Positions 28,031 to 42,448 of a DNA stretch of 58,596 nt are shown piece by piece. The first letter of the stretch is position 1, and the number at the start of each line of letters is the position of its first letter. Origin of the DNA: Brachionus koreanus (Eukaryota; Rotifera; Eurotatoria; Ploima; Brachionidae); contig PJRA01000030.1 of the NCBI GenBank assembly GCA_016987375.1, forward strand, positions 264,937-323,532. The letters are read 5' to 3'. Below the pieces are notes generated by a model that worked only from the letters and a program-made list of their open reading frames with translations, ran no database searches and had not been told where the DNA came from. Made by a program: the position numbers and the translations under genes.

Positions 28031-31000
28031 TTAAAACAAACTAATTAAATCGTCATATAAAACAGTTTTATAATTAATATTAAAATCGTATTTATACTCT
28101 AAAATTTTTCTATTCGTATCAAATATAAATAGGCCTGATGAATTGGTCAGCCATGTTTCCACTACACCATTGGCTCTAAACACACTTGTTATTAAACCCT
28201 GATCATTTAAGTCATAATCAAAACCCAATGTTATATTTTTATTTCCAACATTTTCAACTATTTCTTCTACTTTTCCAGACTTATCAAATTTAAAATAATA
28301 GCTATTTGACCCAACCTGAACTCTTGATACCAACAGTCCACTATTTCCAAAATAATTAAATCTAATGGTACTTTCTGATTTAGCTAAACTTTTGATCATA
28401 TTAAAATTATTTAGCTTGACATCATATATTTGATTTGATAGTTGTAGCATGTTAACTCTTCCATGAAAATCTCGTTTTATGTTCATCAGTATTCTACTTT
28501 GATCACTTATTTGAATCAGTTTTCCGTACAAAGCATTTCCATTATAAGTAAAATTGTACAAACTCTGACCGTTTTTCAAGTCAATTGTATTCAAGTGTAA
28601 TCCGAATCGATTGAACACATAAGCTTCTTTGGCCTCTGTACTTATCACTGTATACTTTCCGGTGTATTCATCTCTTACAACTGTATTCTTTATTTGAAAT
28701 AGATTAAAGCTGTCCAATACGTATATTGAATGGTTTTGATGAATACGAATGCTTTTTGGATTGTTTAAGTTGGTGAAATAGACTTGGATTTGGCCAGTTG
28801 ATTTTACCAATCTGATTTGTTTGATTTTATTTGTAGCATCGTTCTCCAAAATGAACAATTCACCCTCAGAACTGAACGCCATGTCTATTGGATTGTGTAA
28901 TTTAACAAAATTAGGATCATCTTCGGCACAAAAATATGGTCTACCCGCAACCACTTCTAATGTGTTAAATGCACTTAATTTGTACACAATACCATCATCA
29001 AGTATGTACAATGAATTATCGATTGGATTTACAGCCAATACTGTTGGCCAATAAAGAGCAAATTTTTTGTCTAAATCAAAAAATTTCTTGCATTCAACAG
29101 GTTTATCTCTTTGAGCACTAGAAATAACATTTTTTACGACACCATTTTTTAACACTTTTACTGAATTTCCATCAATGAAAAACAGATTTTTTTCTTTGTC
29201 AAAAACAAGTCCCTTTGGATAGCTAAGCCCATCTAAGTATGTTCTGTAATTATAACCAGGCTTATCTACAAAGCTTTCCATGGATTTTATGGACATAATT
29301 TTTTTCTCCTCTGGATTATTTAGATACAGCATTCCGTCAATTGGATCACTGGCCATGAGCAATTTGTTCATTTGGTGCGCAAATATTTGTTTTGGTTGAT
29401 CTGTGTTGTTAAGCATCCAAATAAAATTTGAATCAGCAATGAACAATGTGCCGTCTTTGTTTATTTCTAAGTAGACACCTTCCGAATCTAGTTTAACAAC
29501 ATGTTCAATGGATTTTTGCAGTTCCTTAAGATAAATAGTAGAACCATCTCCTTTGTGTAAAATTCCCAATTGAGTGTTTAATCTGTGATGAATGTTCAAA
29601 TTCCAATTACCAATTTCAGATGAGCCAATATCATATCCAGCTATTTTGACTGTTTGCGTTTGCCAATCAATCATTGAACAATCTGCGTATTGATAACCGA
29701 TTTTAACTTTGACAATCGCCATTCCATAGACTCTTTGCTCATAAGCATTGCGTCTGTCCCATGAATACTCATACTTTAAATTTGGATAGGCATCAAACTT
29801 TTGTGTATGCAAAACTCCTTCTATCATTATTTCCAACAGAACTATTTGAAGCTCATTGGGAATTTCATTGTCAGTCAATTGAATAAACACGCTAGATGAG
29901 AATCCTAGTACCAAATTACTAGAATAGACTAGTTTTAAATTTGGTTCACTTAATTGAATCTCAGAGCGTATAACACCTGTGTCTGGAACAATAATTGAAC
30001 TTGTTTCATAAGAACTGCGAATCTCTTTCCAACTTGTTCGCACAATTGGTCTAAATTTGGGTATCGGTTTGGAGACCAGTAAATCTAGACACAAATTTTC
30101 GTTTTGTTCTTCAATTAAATCTTCACTCAGATACATTATGACTGGGTCTATGTGCAAAAATTGATTCCATGCTGTATTTATTGTTATTACTTTTGTTCTT
30201 AATCTATTTCGGCTGAATTCAAGCTGGACCGAACCACCGCCATTCACCATTATGTCAAATCTTAAAAATTATCTTGTTTATTAGATTTTATTTAAAGTTG
30301 AATTATTTTCTTACATTCCATTATTTCTGCTAAGAGTGTAACCATAAATTGGATTTTTAAATGAAGTAACTTTAACTCCGATCAAGGGCTGACCATTTTT
30401 GAACAAGATTTGCCCTCTTATTACACTGACTTGACTTTAAAAAATTAATAAATTTAGAAAAAATTTATTTTGAATTTTTTTTTTGATTAAAAAAATATCA
30501 ACATTTATACCACTGAGCATTAGACATTTAGGCTAAACACATAAACATTTAAAGAGCTAAAAGTGAATAATATTTTTGTTTACCTTTTATTGAATATATT
30601 TATCCTAGACAAAGTGATTTAAAAAATAGAAAATTAAGTGCTCACAAGTTTAATAGATAACAAGAGAAAAAAGGACGGGGATTTTTTCAAGATAGAAATA
30701 AAAATTACTAAATACCTTTCTATAAACGAGTTTGAATAGGCAAACGATTGCACACTTGAATCCTCGATCAAAAAGCGCATTTTATCAAAAAAACTTGCTG
30801 AAAGACTTGGCGGTTGTTTTCTTAAAAGCCGATCTTTGGGTTCAGGTGCACTCTGGCAAGCAAGTGACAACTTGCAATTGTCAAAAACGCAGCATTCTGA
30901 ATCCATGCAATCAACTAATCCGTCGCCGTCATTATCAATGTCGTCATTACAGACCATTTCTATTCCAATCTCACAAGCCATTCCAGTCCAACCAGGATTG

Positions 31001-33778
31001 CACACACACTGATAGGCATTATTTGGCAAAGATTCACATATTCCATGCGAACTGCAACCATTTGGACAACTGTTGATGTCACAATTTCTGCCCTGATAGC
31101 CCGGTGAACAACTACAGGTTCCATTTATGCAAAGACCATGAGCATTGCATTTTGAATCACACAATAAAGGAACTTTGTTCATGCAATTTATGCCAGACCA
31201 ACCATTTTTGCATTTAGAGCACACACTGTCTAAGCAATTTTGATTGACAGAACAATCAGGTCCGAGCCAGTTTTCAAAACATTGACAGCTTTTTGTTTCG
31301 TAGTTGAAAATTCCATTTGAAGAACACAAATTGATTTTTGTTGAGCGAACTTGTTGTGAACAGTCAATTCCAGTAAAATTTGAAAAGCATTTGCAGACTC
31401 CATCAATGCATATACCATTATTGGAACAATCAGCTACTTGACATGCTTTTGTGTCACAGAATTTACCTGTATAGCCAGGAAAGCACATACAAATACCATT
31501 CATGCATTCACCGTTTTGATTACAATCTTTTACTTGACATTGATCTATCGGTATTTCGCATTCATCGCCATGCCATTGAGTTTCACATTTACATCGACCA
31601 TTTTCATATTTTCCATGACCATTGCACAATACAGGACACATAGTCTGCGAACAGTCTAAACCTGTATAACCTGGGAAACATTCGCATTTATTTTTGATGC
31701 ATTCACCTTTACCGAAACAGTTATTTTCACAATTTGAAATCAACTTAGAATGAAATTCGGTTTTTAGACGAAATTTAATTGAATATTTATTGTCATTTAG
31801 AAGTGATATATACCATAAACCCTGGTCTAAATAGTGAACAAATCCAGTATTGATCAGAGCTTTTTTTTTCTTTAAAACAATCGAGTTTGAGTTAAATGTT
31901 TCGAATATTTTGAATTTAGTAAATGTTGGTGGTGTGCCTTTATCAGCATAGAAACCAATTTGAGACTTGTGCGATATTGATAGATTAAATTTAATGTAAG
32001 ACGATGTATCAAGATAAAATTGCATGTTAAAAAGCTCATTTGGTTCTATTTGGTCTTCGATTGTGTCACCAATTTTTGTAAAAAGCATCAAATTTACCGG
32101 CTTACGCTCAGTTATTTTGATCGGTTGAGCGTTTTGGTTTTTCAAATGCCAATTTAAATTGTATTTTTTTATGACTTTTTTTTTAAAATAAAATAATTAA
32201 AAAATTAAATCTCACATAATGTAAAGATTGAAAATTAAAATTAAAAAATTAGCTAAAAAAATATGATTCTTCAAAGATCAATTTTTGGCTTTTGTACTAG
32301 TTTAGATTAAATTAATTTTAATGAAATTTGGTTTAAAAAAGTAATATTAAAAATGTGTTATTTTGAGGTCTACATTTTGTTTTATGTAGAATTAAATTCG
32401 AAAAATTTTTTTCTAGTTTAAAATTTTTCTGTATAACGAAAAAAAATTAAAAATTTTAAATTGATTAATTTTTAAATATTTGAAAAGTTCAAAACTTATT
32501 GTAAAATAATTTTTAAAAAAAAGCTAAAATTTAAAAAAAATATTTAATTTTTTTCTGGTCAATCTAAACCAAATTTCGTAAAACTTTAAATTTTTTGAAA
32601 ACAAAAATAAAAACTCAACTCACCGGCTAAATAGATTGTGAATAAAAACAAATTTAATATTATTATCAAACATAAAAAACTCAAGCATTTCCAAGAACAA
32701 TTTCTTTCTAGTTTTTTGCTAATTCCAAATTTAAATCTCTCAAATATCGAATTATCCAAGTGTCTACGATTTCGCGTGGACAAACTTGATTCAGTCGGCG
32801 AACTAAAATAGCCATTACTGTTCGATCGAGCAGTATTTTGAGAATTTTCAATCAATTTTGCCAAGTGTGCTTGCTGTTGATGTTGAAAGTTTTTTTTAAA
32901 TTTGCTTCTAGTCGAACAAGTATTTGTGAATGTAGTGTGAGCATCAAAGGCCCCATCAATTGGATACAAATAGCCATTTTTTTCAGCGTCTATTGTTTGA
33001 TAAACATTTTGAGATGGATTCGACTCGGGTCGAAACGTACCACTGGTGACCGAAGGTGAGGTAGTCATGTAGTTTTGTCTATTGAGTGAGAATGAGTTCA
33101 AAGTGTGAAAATTGTTTGTTGGCGGAATTAGAAGTGCACTTCCGTTTGGTGTTTGAACCAGAAATGCAGCAGTCGGTTGGGTCTGAGTGGGCAAAATGTT
33201 CATTTGATTATCGACTAATTGAGCCGTGTTGGCATATCGCGGATCAATAAATTGACCTCGCGCCAAAGTGCTCTGAATTTTGTTGTATTGAGTTAAATGT
33301 TCCATGTAAATTTGAGGCTGGTTCTCATTGCTATTCGTATTGGGAGAATTTGAGGTCGATGTAGTCAAGGAAGAGCCTGATGCTGTAGTCGAGTCGGCTA
33401 TATTGGTAGTGTTCGTGTTTATGGAAGATATCAGATTGTATGCATTATTTGAATTGCTAGAACCTTTAGATTGAAAATAAAAATAATTATTAGATTCGGA
33501 TATATTTAGGGCAATTTAAGACTAGGTCTTAAATTACCCATTTTAAATATTCAAATTTTTTCTAATATGAGAATAAACGCAAGTGCAAATATTCCATATG
33601 TTTAATTATTTTATTAAAGTTAAATCCTATTTAAAGCGATTAATAGAGAAACTTAATAAGGATCCATGTTTGCATGATCTTGCGTAAATTGATCGTGCAA
33701 TTTAAAACGCTTCTAAATCCTACCATTATCGTTGTTTTGATTTGAGTTTAAATTGTTGAACGATTCGCTTCTATCCAT
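28031..33778 (-). CDS. Teneurin-like type II transmembrane protein, short C-terminus
   Basis: Exons on the minus strand: 33724-33778, 32624-33463, 30716-32174, 30315-30434 and 28031-30260, all GT-AG with matching phases, giving 1567 aa. Teneurins are cell-surface adhesion and synaptic organiser proteins. Seen in order are a Ser/Thr/Asn-rich cytoplasmic domain and a TM at about 274-298. Next come an Ig-like/beta-rich stretch and eight EGF-like repeats (about 447-704). In EGF2 a Cys is replaced by Tyr (GHGKY), and EGF5 likewise carries Phe or Tyr (NGIFNYE). These are the odd-cysteine repeats that make covalent dimers. EGF6 is shortened. A Cys-rich DNDGDGLVDCMDSECC domain, a VIRGQ beta domain, the FN-plug, a divergent NHL propeller and the start of the YD region follow. 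The ATG at 33778 lies 2 nt after an acceptor AG. The protein stops about 1,100 residues early compared with vertebrate teneurins. Confidence 0.9.
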
Positions 33779-34537
33779 TGCTAATTAATGCATTTAGTAT
33801 TTATTATTTAACGATTTAACTAATCTAAATAGAAAATAAAATAAATTTTATTGTATTTTTTTTTCTATTATTTTATTGTCTTGTGGAGCATATTTTTTTT
33901 ATCAACACTTTATCTAATATTGTGAAATGCCATGAATATAAATCAGTATCATTGATTGATATTTAAGAGATAATAAATCATCGATAACCTTATGTTTTAG
34001 ATTTTGTACGAATAGACAGCCTCGGAGTTGTTTTCAATACTTCAAAATGTCTTGTTTAATTATCGCCTTAAACAGGTCAGTCAGAATATATTAGTCGATT
34101 AATCATGGAGTCAATAGCTAAAAAAACCTTTGGTACAATTTACTAGATTGAAAATTAGAAAAAATATTAAGAAGCAAATTGGGGAAAAAAACATATTTTC
34201 TTTTAATTAATTCAGCAATATAACTAATAAAAGAAAAAAAAACTAATTTTTATTTCGTATTTGGTAATAGAAAAAATCAGAGCAAATTTGAGTTGATTAC
34301 GAATATGAATTAATTAAATCGCTGTTGACCGATTTCAACTCGATTAGGAGATCTATCTAAATAAGAATATAAGAAAATAATTATTTATCTTGTCCTAATT
34401 GAATTCATAATCGAATTAGTTAGAAAAATAATTAAAAAATTTTTATTTGACTTCATGAGACCGAATCGAATTTGACTTAAGTGAATAGTCTAAGCACTCT
34501 AAAACAACATATTGAACTTGTTTAAATTTTATTCATC

Positions 34538-34675
34538 ATTAATCATATTTTATGTCCAGAAATGAAGTACCAACATGGTTCACGGTCAACACAAGTGTAG
34601 TAAAGTAAAAGACAATAGCTTTGGCGGCAATATGGACTGTCCTAATTAAAATTAGTGATTTGTGTTGTCTTTGAA
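34538..34675 (+). repeat. Diverged direct repeat, copy A
   Basis: Aligns with 35609-35748 in the same orientation. Shared blocks are TCATTAATCAT, TCCAGAA, AAGT-CCAA-ATGGTT and GTCAAC, then after a variable middle TATG, CTAA, GTTGTCTT and GAAA. The spacing of blocks is similar in both copies. No ORF or terminal inverted repeats are seen. It could be a duplicated regulatory element or an old repeat. Confidence 0.45.
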
Positions 34676-35608
34676 AGCTGGACTTTTTTAAATTAATATT
34701 TGATATTAAATTTCGTCAGATTTAATTAATAGAACTTGGTCTAAATTCTGCATGACATAATTAATTTACCTATTGGAAAAATGACCAGTTTAATGAAATA
34801 TTTTTCAAATAAAAATAAAAATTTTTTTTATTCAAAAAACAAGTAGATTTTTCTAATTATTTGAAAAAATATATCACAAACATTTAAAAATTTTTAGGCG
34901 CAATTTATTTAGAAATTTTAAATCTAAAATATTTTAAATTTTAGAATAATTTTTCAATCTGATTTTGAATCTTATTTAAACACATCTAAATACTCTTAAT
35001 CTTTTAAAAGAAATTTTATTTAAATTTAGTTTTCATTTCTAGTTAAACACCAAAAAATTGAAGCTTAAAATTTTTTTTAATTTATAAAACACCTTTAATA
35101 CAAAAACCAAACATCTTGCTTTTAATTCTTAAAAAGATATTAACTAATTTTCAGAAAAAATATTCAATTTGTCTTTCATAATTAATTTTGAAATTTTTAT
35201 TAATAATTAGCCGGACTTTCTAGTGTTAAATAGCTCAAATGTAAACACATGAAATTTAAAACTTGTCTCTTATTTCCATGTTAATTTTAACAAATTACTT
35301 CAAACAAAAAATTGCCTTATGTTTACTATCAGCGAATTTTATAATTCCTTTTTAATTCTTTCAGGTATTTTTCGATTAAACAAATAAAATAAAGAAATAA
35401 AATTTCATATTTTCTCTAAAATAAAAAAAAAATCGCATTACATTTAAATTATAAAATACTGAAATGAATGTATCTTTTAAATGGACTAAAACAGCAATCT
35501 ACAAACCTTAATTTAGAACAGATAAACAGTTTATTTTAAAAAAGTTTAATTTTGCGCCATCAATTAGAATTTTATAAGTAAACCATTAATAAGTTTGACT
35601 TGACTTGA

Positions 35609-35748
35609 TCATTAATCATTCTTGTATCCAGAATAAAGTTCCAAGATGGTTTAATGTCAACTTGATTTTTGTTGAATGAAAACACAAAAAAAAGAAGTAT
35701 GAACGGTCTGGCCTAAATAAGATCAATAGTTAGTTGTCTTGGAAATAA
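35609..35748 (+). repeat. Diverged direct repeat, copy B
   Basis: Partner of 34538-34675, about 1.07 kb downstream. The conserved blocks are in the same order with comparable spacing; the middle third has diverged most. Confidence 0.45.
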
Positions 35749-36576
35749 ATAGTAAATTTATTTTTTTACTAGCATTAATCAGATTCTTATAAAGTAGAAA
35801 AAAAAGTTTAATTGAAAACTGTTTGAATGATAAATTAACTTAGATAAGCAAAATGTATTATCTTTAAATCACTCTCAGTTGGTAATTTGTTATTGAACAT
35901 TCGAAAGATAAACCGTTAGTTAAATGTTTATCTTCGCATAAGTTAGTTTCCTCTAAAATGTTTATATTAGAATCAAATTGTTTTCGCTTTTAAAACCAAA
36001 ATTACCTTAGTCCAGAGTTAAATTAATTGGAAATATATTTTTATGGTCAGTTGAGATCAATTAAATCATGGTCAGCCTTTATTGCCTTATCTAGTTTTTA
36101 TTGATCTTGAACAAATAAAACATTTTATGACTATTATTTGCTCAATTTAACGTAATTGTTAACTATTTTACAATCATAAGCGTATTATGGTTGCTTAAGA
36201 AATTACCAAAAAATAAAAATATCAACATAGATCAATTTAGGGACCTGTTGATAAGCATTTTGAGACCGAGAGCCATTTAAAAGCTCAATGAAGCATTAAA
36301 TTGGTCTCAACGTTTGCATAACTTCTAATTGTAAACAAATAATAAATATTGACGTCTTCTAAATCTAATCAAGAGAAAAAAATTAAATTCCGAATTATTT
36401 TATTTAGATATTTATTTGCATGAATTAGCAATTCGACAGTCCTTGATCGAATTTCACATTAATTGCATTCGATCCGAGCTGACTTGACGAAATTTGAATT
36501 TTAAACTCTCCATAAACTTAATTATCTTCTTACTGGTGGTCACGTTCGACCCCAAGCAAAATAAAATAATTCAAAA

Positions 36577-36600
36577 ACAACAACAACAACAATAACAACA
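36577..36600 (+). repeat. CAA microsatellite
   Basis: Short imperfect (CAA)n run with one CAATAAC interruption. Not in a reading frame that looks coding. Confidence 0.8.
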
Positions 36601-39049
36601 TTAATTTAACTCTAGTACCTAATTTTTATTCAAATTAGTATCGACGGGTGGCAACTCTATCAGCTTATTCAGCTTGCTTGAATGGTTTTTAAGTTAATAT
36701 TATTCTTGTTATATAATTCTATTATTTATGCTAAATTTGTTTGAAAAAAAAACATGCTGATTGTTTTAATTGAATCAAATCATGCACTGCAGTTATATGA
36801 GTGAATTTTGAAAAGTATACAAATGTCGCTATTTTGTTACAGATAAAAATAATAATAATCGAAATTTAATCGCATGTTAAATTTTTGTTTTGTTACATAA
36901 CTGAATGGTCAAGAGATTTGAGAATGTGACCATTTGTGTGGCAACATGTGAAAATAATCTCGCGCTGATCGAAACTATTTTGATAATAGACAAATTTGAA
37001 AATCTTGAGGGAATATTGATGAGAAAAGATAACAAAGCTTGGTCTCAAGAGTTTTTGCTCATCACTATTTTACACTATTTCACTTGTATGTTTTGATATT
37101 TTGTTATTTAAAAAATTCTAGCGATTCTTGATTTATATGTCTTCCTGAAATAAAAATTAAAAGAATTCTCCTAAATTGAACAAAAAATAAAAATAAATTA
37201 ACTTTATTTATTATTTATTATTGATTACAAATAAACTCATGTAACTTAATAAAATAAAATGATTTGAATATTATATTTTGAAAAAAAAAACAACATAGAT
37301 AGTTGTGTTTAGCTAAGGGATGATTGATTTTAGCTAATCTTTTTGCTAATACTATCGGGATATTATAAAGTTTAATTTAAAACTTGGTTTTAAATGAATA
37401 AGGAGAAAGCCAAAAATCAATATTTCATTCATTCATTCGTTCGACTAGACAAATCCTAAAAGTATTGTCACACTTAATCAAACATTTTTGACCGAACAAA
37501 AATAAATTTAATAAAAATAACAAAATTCAATTTGCGCAAAACTGCATTGAATCAAAGTCTGCTAAAAAGCAGAATAGGTGAGATAATTTAATTTAGAATC
37601 GGATCATAGCTAGACTTTCAATATCCGACTAAATAAACAAGCAGTAAATTTATTAACTAGAAAGAAAAAAAAAAGATCTAAACTTCACGAAATAGTTATT
37701 AATAATTTTTAATATAAATTTATCATGAGTTTAATCGAAACTGTGTGCCAGTTAGTGATTATTGATTAATCGATCATGTCCATCTGACGCTTGCTAATCT
37801 CAAAACAAAAATTTATCAATACTTACGGATCATGAGTAAAAGAATAAAACAATTTTGTTTATAACACAAGATCACAATATCCCAATAGTTCAATTAATTA
37901 ACTTTATCTTAAAAAGCTTTTTAAATAAATATGTTTTTCTTTAATTCAGTTGAGAATACGCTTTTTAAACTTAAAATAAAAAAAAAATTAAATTAATTTT
38001 TAAAAAGTTCACAAAATAATTTTGAGAGACGTTTAATTTTGTCTTTATTTTTTAAAATTAAATTTTTTTTTCAAAGAAAAAATATGAAAACCTTGTAGAT
38101 AATGGCCAAATTTTTAAAAATAAAATTAAATTTAAACTTTTCTATGGGGTATTTTTTAAAAATCAGACAAATGGTCTTAGACACTACCATAGAAGAATCG
38201 TCAAAATTAGTCAGGATCATTTTAAAAGTCCTCATGAAAAATCTAACTAATTTTTCTAATTGTTCAATCAAATCTAACTTTTGTTCTCATGAGAATGATT
38301 AATACTAACTTTTGGCAGTTTCACTTGGTACATATCTAATTACTTAATTTCTAATATTAGGCTAAACGATGGCTATATAAAACAAAAACATTTTTGAATT
38401 TTATCTGCATTTAAATTTAGAATTAGAAATTAATAAAATTTTAAAATGAATGTATGGTCAATTTTGATAAGGCGTTTTAATATTGATTAAAACAATTTAA
38501 CAATAAAAAAATCTTTTTTTTTGTTGTATGTACATTAATTATTGAATTAAGCGGAATAGAATTCCCTTTTAGCCACTTGATATGCCTGAGGCATTAAACT
38601 CAAATTTAGTAAAATTTTAATTGCTTATTTCTTAATTTATTTTTTATTAGACCAATTTGAAGAAAAAAAAATTTAATTTTTTTTTTCATGAGTTGATTGT
38701 GCTTATTTTTCTGTCATAAATTTTTTTGATCAAATCCACAAATTTATTTATTTGAATGTCAAATTAAAAACCAAATAGTCATTAGTCAAATATTATCATT
38801 AGTATTAAATAAACTTCTGTTTTAAGAAATAAAGTGATTGATTTAGGAATGGTAAACGTTACTTGCTTGATCTCATTAACCTTACGTGACTAAAGTTATT
38901 AAATATTCTGATTAATAATCTAAAATTTCTAGATATTATGATTTTAAATAAAAATTTTAATTAAAATGTTTTGTTTTAAGCCTAGCCGCTATAATCTTTT
39001 AAGAATAAAATTAAGAGTCGATAATATGTAGTCATGAATGCAATTTAAA

Positions 39050-39400
39050 CTGACTTGAAATGTTTTTCATGGATTGATGCGAGTAGTATTATCTAGCACA
39101 TTATCGTGTTCGCTCGAACTCGACAGTTTACGAGTACGAGCTTCACAATAGTAAGATAAGTAAATATTATTTGACTTTTTAATATTTGTAAATCGATCCT
39201 GTACAATTATTACTATCCGAATTAATGCTAATCTTAAAGGCAATAAATTCAACAACTGTTAAACATCCCATGCACACAGGTGATTAGATGTATTTTCTCG
39301 CTCCGGTGACTGACTGTTCTAAATATTTATTCACATGTTGCGGCACTCGTACAGTCCGACAATGAGAATTTGCCCATTTAAATCGATCGGTACCTTAATT
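39050..39400. promoter_or_regulatory. Less A/T-rich, motif-rich block in the desert (candidate enhancer)
   Basis: This segment breaks the A/T-rich background and is rich in mixed sequence. It contains E-box motifs CAGGTG and CACATG, a TGACTGACTG tandem, CGCTCGAACTCG and ATCGATCGGTACC. No open frame of note explains it. Composition alone suggests constraint or a different origin, and the regulatory role is inference. Confidence 0.25.
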
Positions 39401-42400
39401 TTAATATAAAAAGAATTTGTGCTAATCAAATTTTCCGTTTTTATTAATTTTATAAAAATAAATAAACGGGTCAATGTAAAGAAGTGAATTTTATTGACAA
39501 TTAAAAAAAGCACTCAAACAATTCAACACATATTTCTTCAATGTCATAATGTATTTGCTTAAGTAAATTAAAACCTTAAAAATCGATCCTATCTCAAGTG
39601 TTTGACAAGTTTTCATTTACATTTTTATTTCATTAAAACGATTAAATTTAGAATAAATACACTTTAAATTCTTTGAATTCTAAAACTGATTTGAATCCTC
39701 CCATCTCAATGCTCAATATTCCATATACAATTTGCTCTTCATTTTTCAACTGCTAAATTTGCTTTTCTTACCTGGTCTTTTCTTTTGAGGCTAAAAAAAT
39801 ACAAAGAAAAGACTTAGCTATAATTAGCAATATTTTATTAGAATACTATTGATTAAAAAAAAACTTTATTTATTCAGAAAAAAAAAACCTTTGAAAATCG
39901 ATTACAAAAATGCTTTTCAATTTCTTAAAAGCTTGACATAGACAACACACTGTTATGCAATCGACTATTTTCACAAGTCGATTATTTTCTTTTATACGCC
40001 AAATGCACTACTCATTTTATTAATTATTTATAGCTAAAAATTTCATAACTTAAAGTATTTATGTTATTTTATTCAATAGTTTGGACGATTCTAGATCTAA
40101 GACAAATTTTAAAAAGTTTTACTATTTCGTAAAATATTAATAGCAAATATCAAATATACAAATATAGAATAACAATCATTTAAATGCTCATTTTTCTTAT
40201 TTGAATACTAAATTTTTATTGCCTTTAAAAACTGATCGATTGATTAGATTCATTAAAACAAAAAAATGAATGTGTTTAATCTTTTATTTTTAAAGTGCCG
40301 AATAAAGTTCATATTTTTGAATTTAACTTTATAAATACAGAATTAAATTTCTTTTAAATTTAAAAAAATAATAAAAATAAATCTTTTTTTTTGGGATGAG
40401 ATTTTTTTTCTCCACTTTATAATTTTTTTGTTAAAAATTAAAAAAAATTAATTAAAAAATTTTAAAAATTAAGCCTTTTTATACAATTTTTAAATATTTA
40501 ATCAACCTATTTATCTTTTCACTTAATTTTAAAAAATTCTTTAAATTCTGAAATTAGAAACAAATATCTCTTGAAATACGAATAAACATAAGAATGTTAA
40601 AAATTAAAAAATTCTTTAAAAAAAGCTTTAAATAGCCAGCTTTTTTTTTAACAAATCAAGAAGATTGGCATGAGTGCATTGTTTGCTTAGGCCTGACAAA
40701 ATTTTTATTTAAATTTAAAAATTAAACAACAGAAAACAAAAATTTAAATAACAAGAGCATAAAATTTAAGAGTTAGTAGACTTTAGATTTAGGTAAGGCT
40801 ATTTATGTAGCTAAACGACAAACGAATCTTAATTTCGCTCTAAATTGAACGCGCTTAGAACAAAAGAATGGTTTTATTGATTTAGAACCTTATTATCACT
40901 TTGTTCTAATTTAGCGCGAGTCCATAAACTATGTGGAGAAGTCCTTGTGATGTGTGGAGGTAGTGAAGCGAAAAAGTTAAATTAAATAAATCAATAAACA
41001 TAGACGAAAACATAGAATTCCAATCAAGCTCTTGCTCTCTGAGTATAACTTAATTATAAAATCGATTTGCCTTTGAAAATTAATTTCTTTCAAGGCTAGC
41101 TAGATTTTAATTAATTTTTTTTTACCTAAGGGCCGAATTACATAAGCCACAATGTGTGCGTGTATATGTGTACACTAGCACCGTACCGACACAGAATATT
41201 CGTTAATTTTCTCAATGGCTATTATTCCTACTGACACAAATGGTCTATAGGCAACAGAATAATAAATGGAATAATTAAAAAAACATAAACTTTAATGCTA
41301 ACACCGCTGAACACATTTTTATCGATTTGTAAAAATATTCATTAAAATAACAATTTATTTCTTCCGGTATTTTTTTTTCTTATACTAATTGATAGTTTTA
41401 GCTTTTCCAATGCCAAATAAGAAAAAAAAAGCCATTTCCTGATCTAACGATCAAATCTCAAGATAAGATTTTTTTAAAATGCTGACTCACACGCTATTTA
41501 CTTGTTCATTAATCATTAATTCGAATTTCCTTCACGATTCATGGTGTTATCTTGCTCAGTCGAGATAAAAAAAATTATTTTATGGCCCCATTTCGAGCAA
41601 AAATCAATAAACTCTTAGCCGATCTAATAACTGAGCTTTAAAAAGTAACTAATCATTTAAATATGAACGAATTATCACGAAAGATATTAAAGAGAGTGTG
41701 TGTTTGTGTGCATTATCTTGGTTTTTAAAGCCGGCCTTATCTCTATCAACGACATTTTTTCCCAACCGCTTTATTCATGTTGTCCAATTAAGTGTAATAG
41801 ACTCTTACACATCCAATTGACATTTTTTTTTTCTAATCTTAAAATAATACAATTAAAAATAATTTATCTTATCTCTGAGAGACTTTCACCGTCTTCTGGT
41901 TTTAGAGAAATTCTTGAAATTGACTTTGATCGAGGCGGTCTCGAATTTCAAGATTAATTCAAATAGTCCGGACTCAGTAAATTATTGAAACTTTATTTCA
42001 TTATACCGATTTAATCTTTTAAATAGATAATGCAAACAAAAATGTACTTTGCTATCAAATTTTTTGCTTAGACCCAAATGATCAAAAGATCAATATCCAA
42101 TTTCCAAAAATAGAAACCAAAATATTTTCTTTATCTATGTCCAATTTGAAAAATTTTATGCTGTATATTTAAATTAAATTTTTTTTCCTTCTTCTACATA
42201 TTTTTATTTTTGTACTCAATCTTTACGAAACAGTTGGGTTTAAACGAAGGCGCAAGCTATTCGGACAAACCTGGGGACCCCCCTAAATTATGTTTTTAAT
42301 AGAAAAATATATTTAAATTAAAAAAAAAATTTGCATTATTTTTTCATTTGAACAAATAAAAAAAACTTAAAATAATTGTCAAAAATTTATCTATTACTTT

Positions 42401-42448
42401 CAATTTCCATTAATAGTAAATAAATAGAACTGCTACTTTTATTATTAT

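Noticed and set aside
36905..37096. Open frame of 63 codons starting MVKRFENV
   Set aside because: The first half looks mildly protein-like, but there is no homology signal, splice context or neighbours; kept out as unsupported.
38071..38302. Overlapping 66-codon open frames on both strands
   Set aside because: Low-complexity A/T-rich translation with no splice sites, homology pattern or supporting context; frames on both strands cannot both be real.
41700..41957. Open frame of 85 codons in the desert
   Set aside because: No ATG start, Leu/Ile/Phe-rich translation typical of A/T DNA and no domain pattern.
42228..42300. tRNA-derived SINE suggested by GGTTTAAACCC resembling a B box
   Set aside because: No A box at the right distance and no A-rich tail or target duplication; the palindrome is better treated as part of a dispersed repeat.
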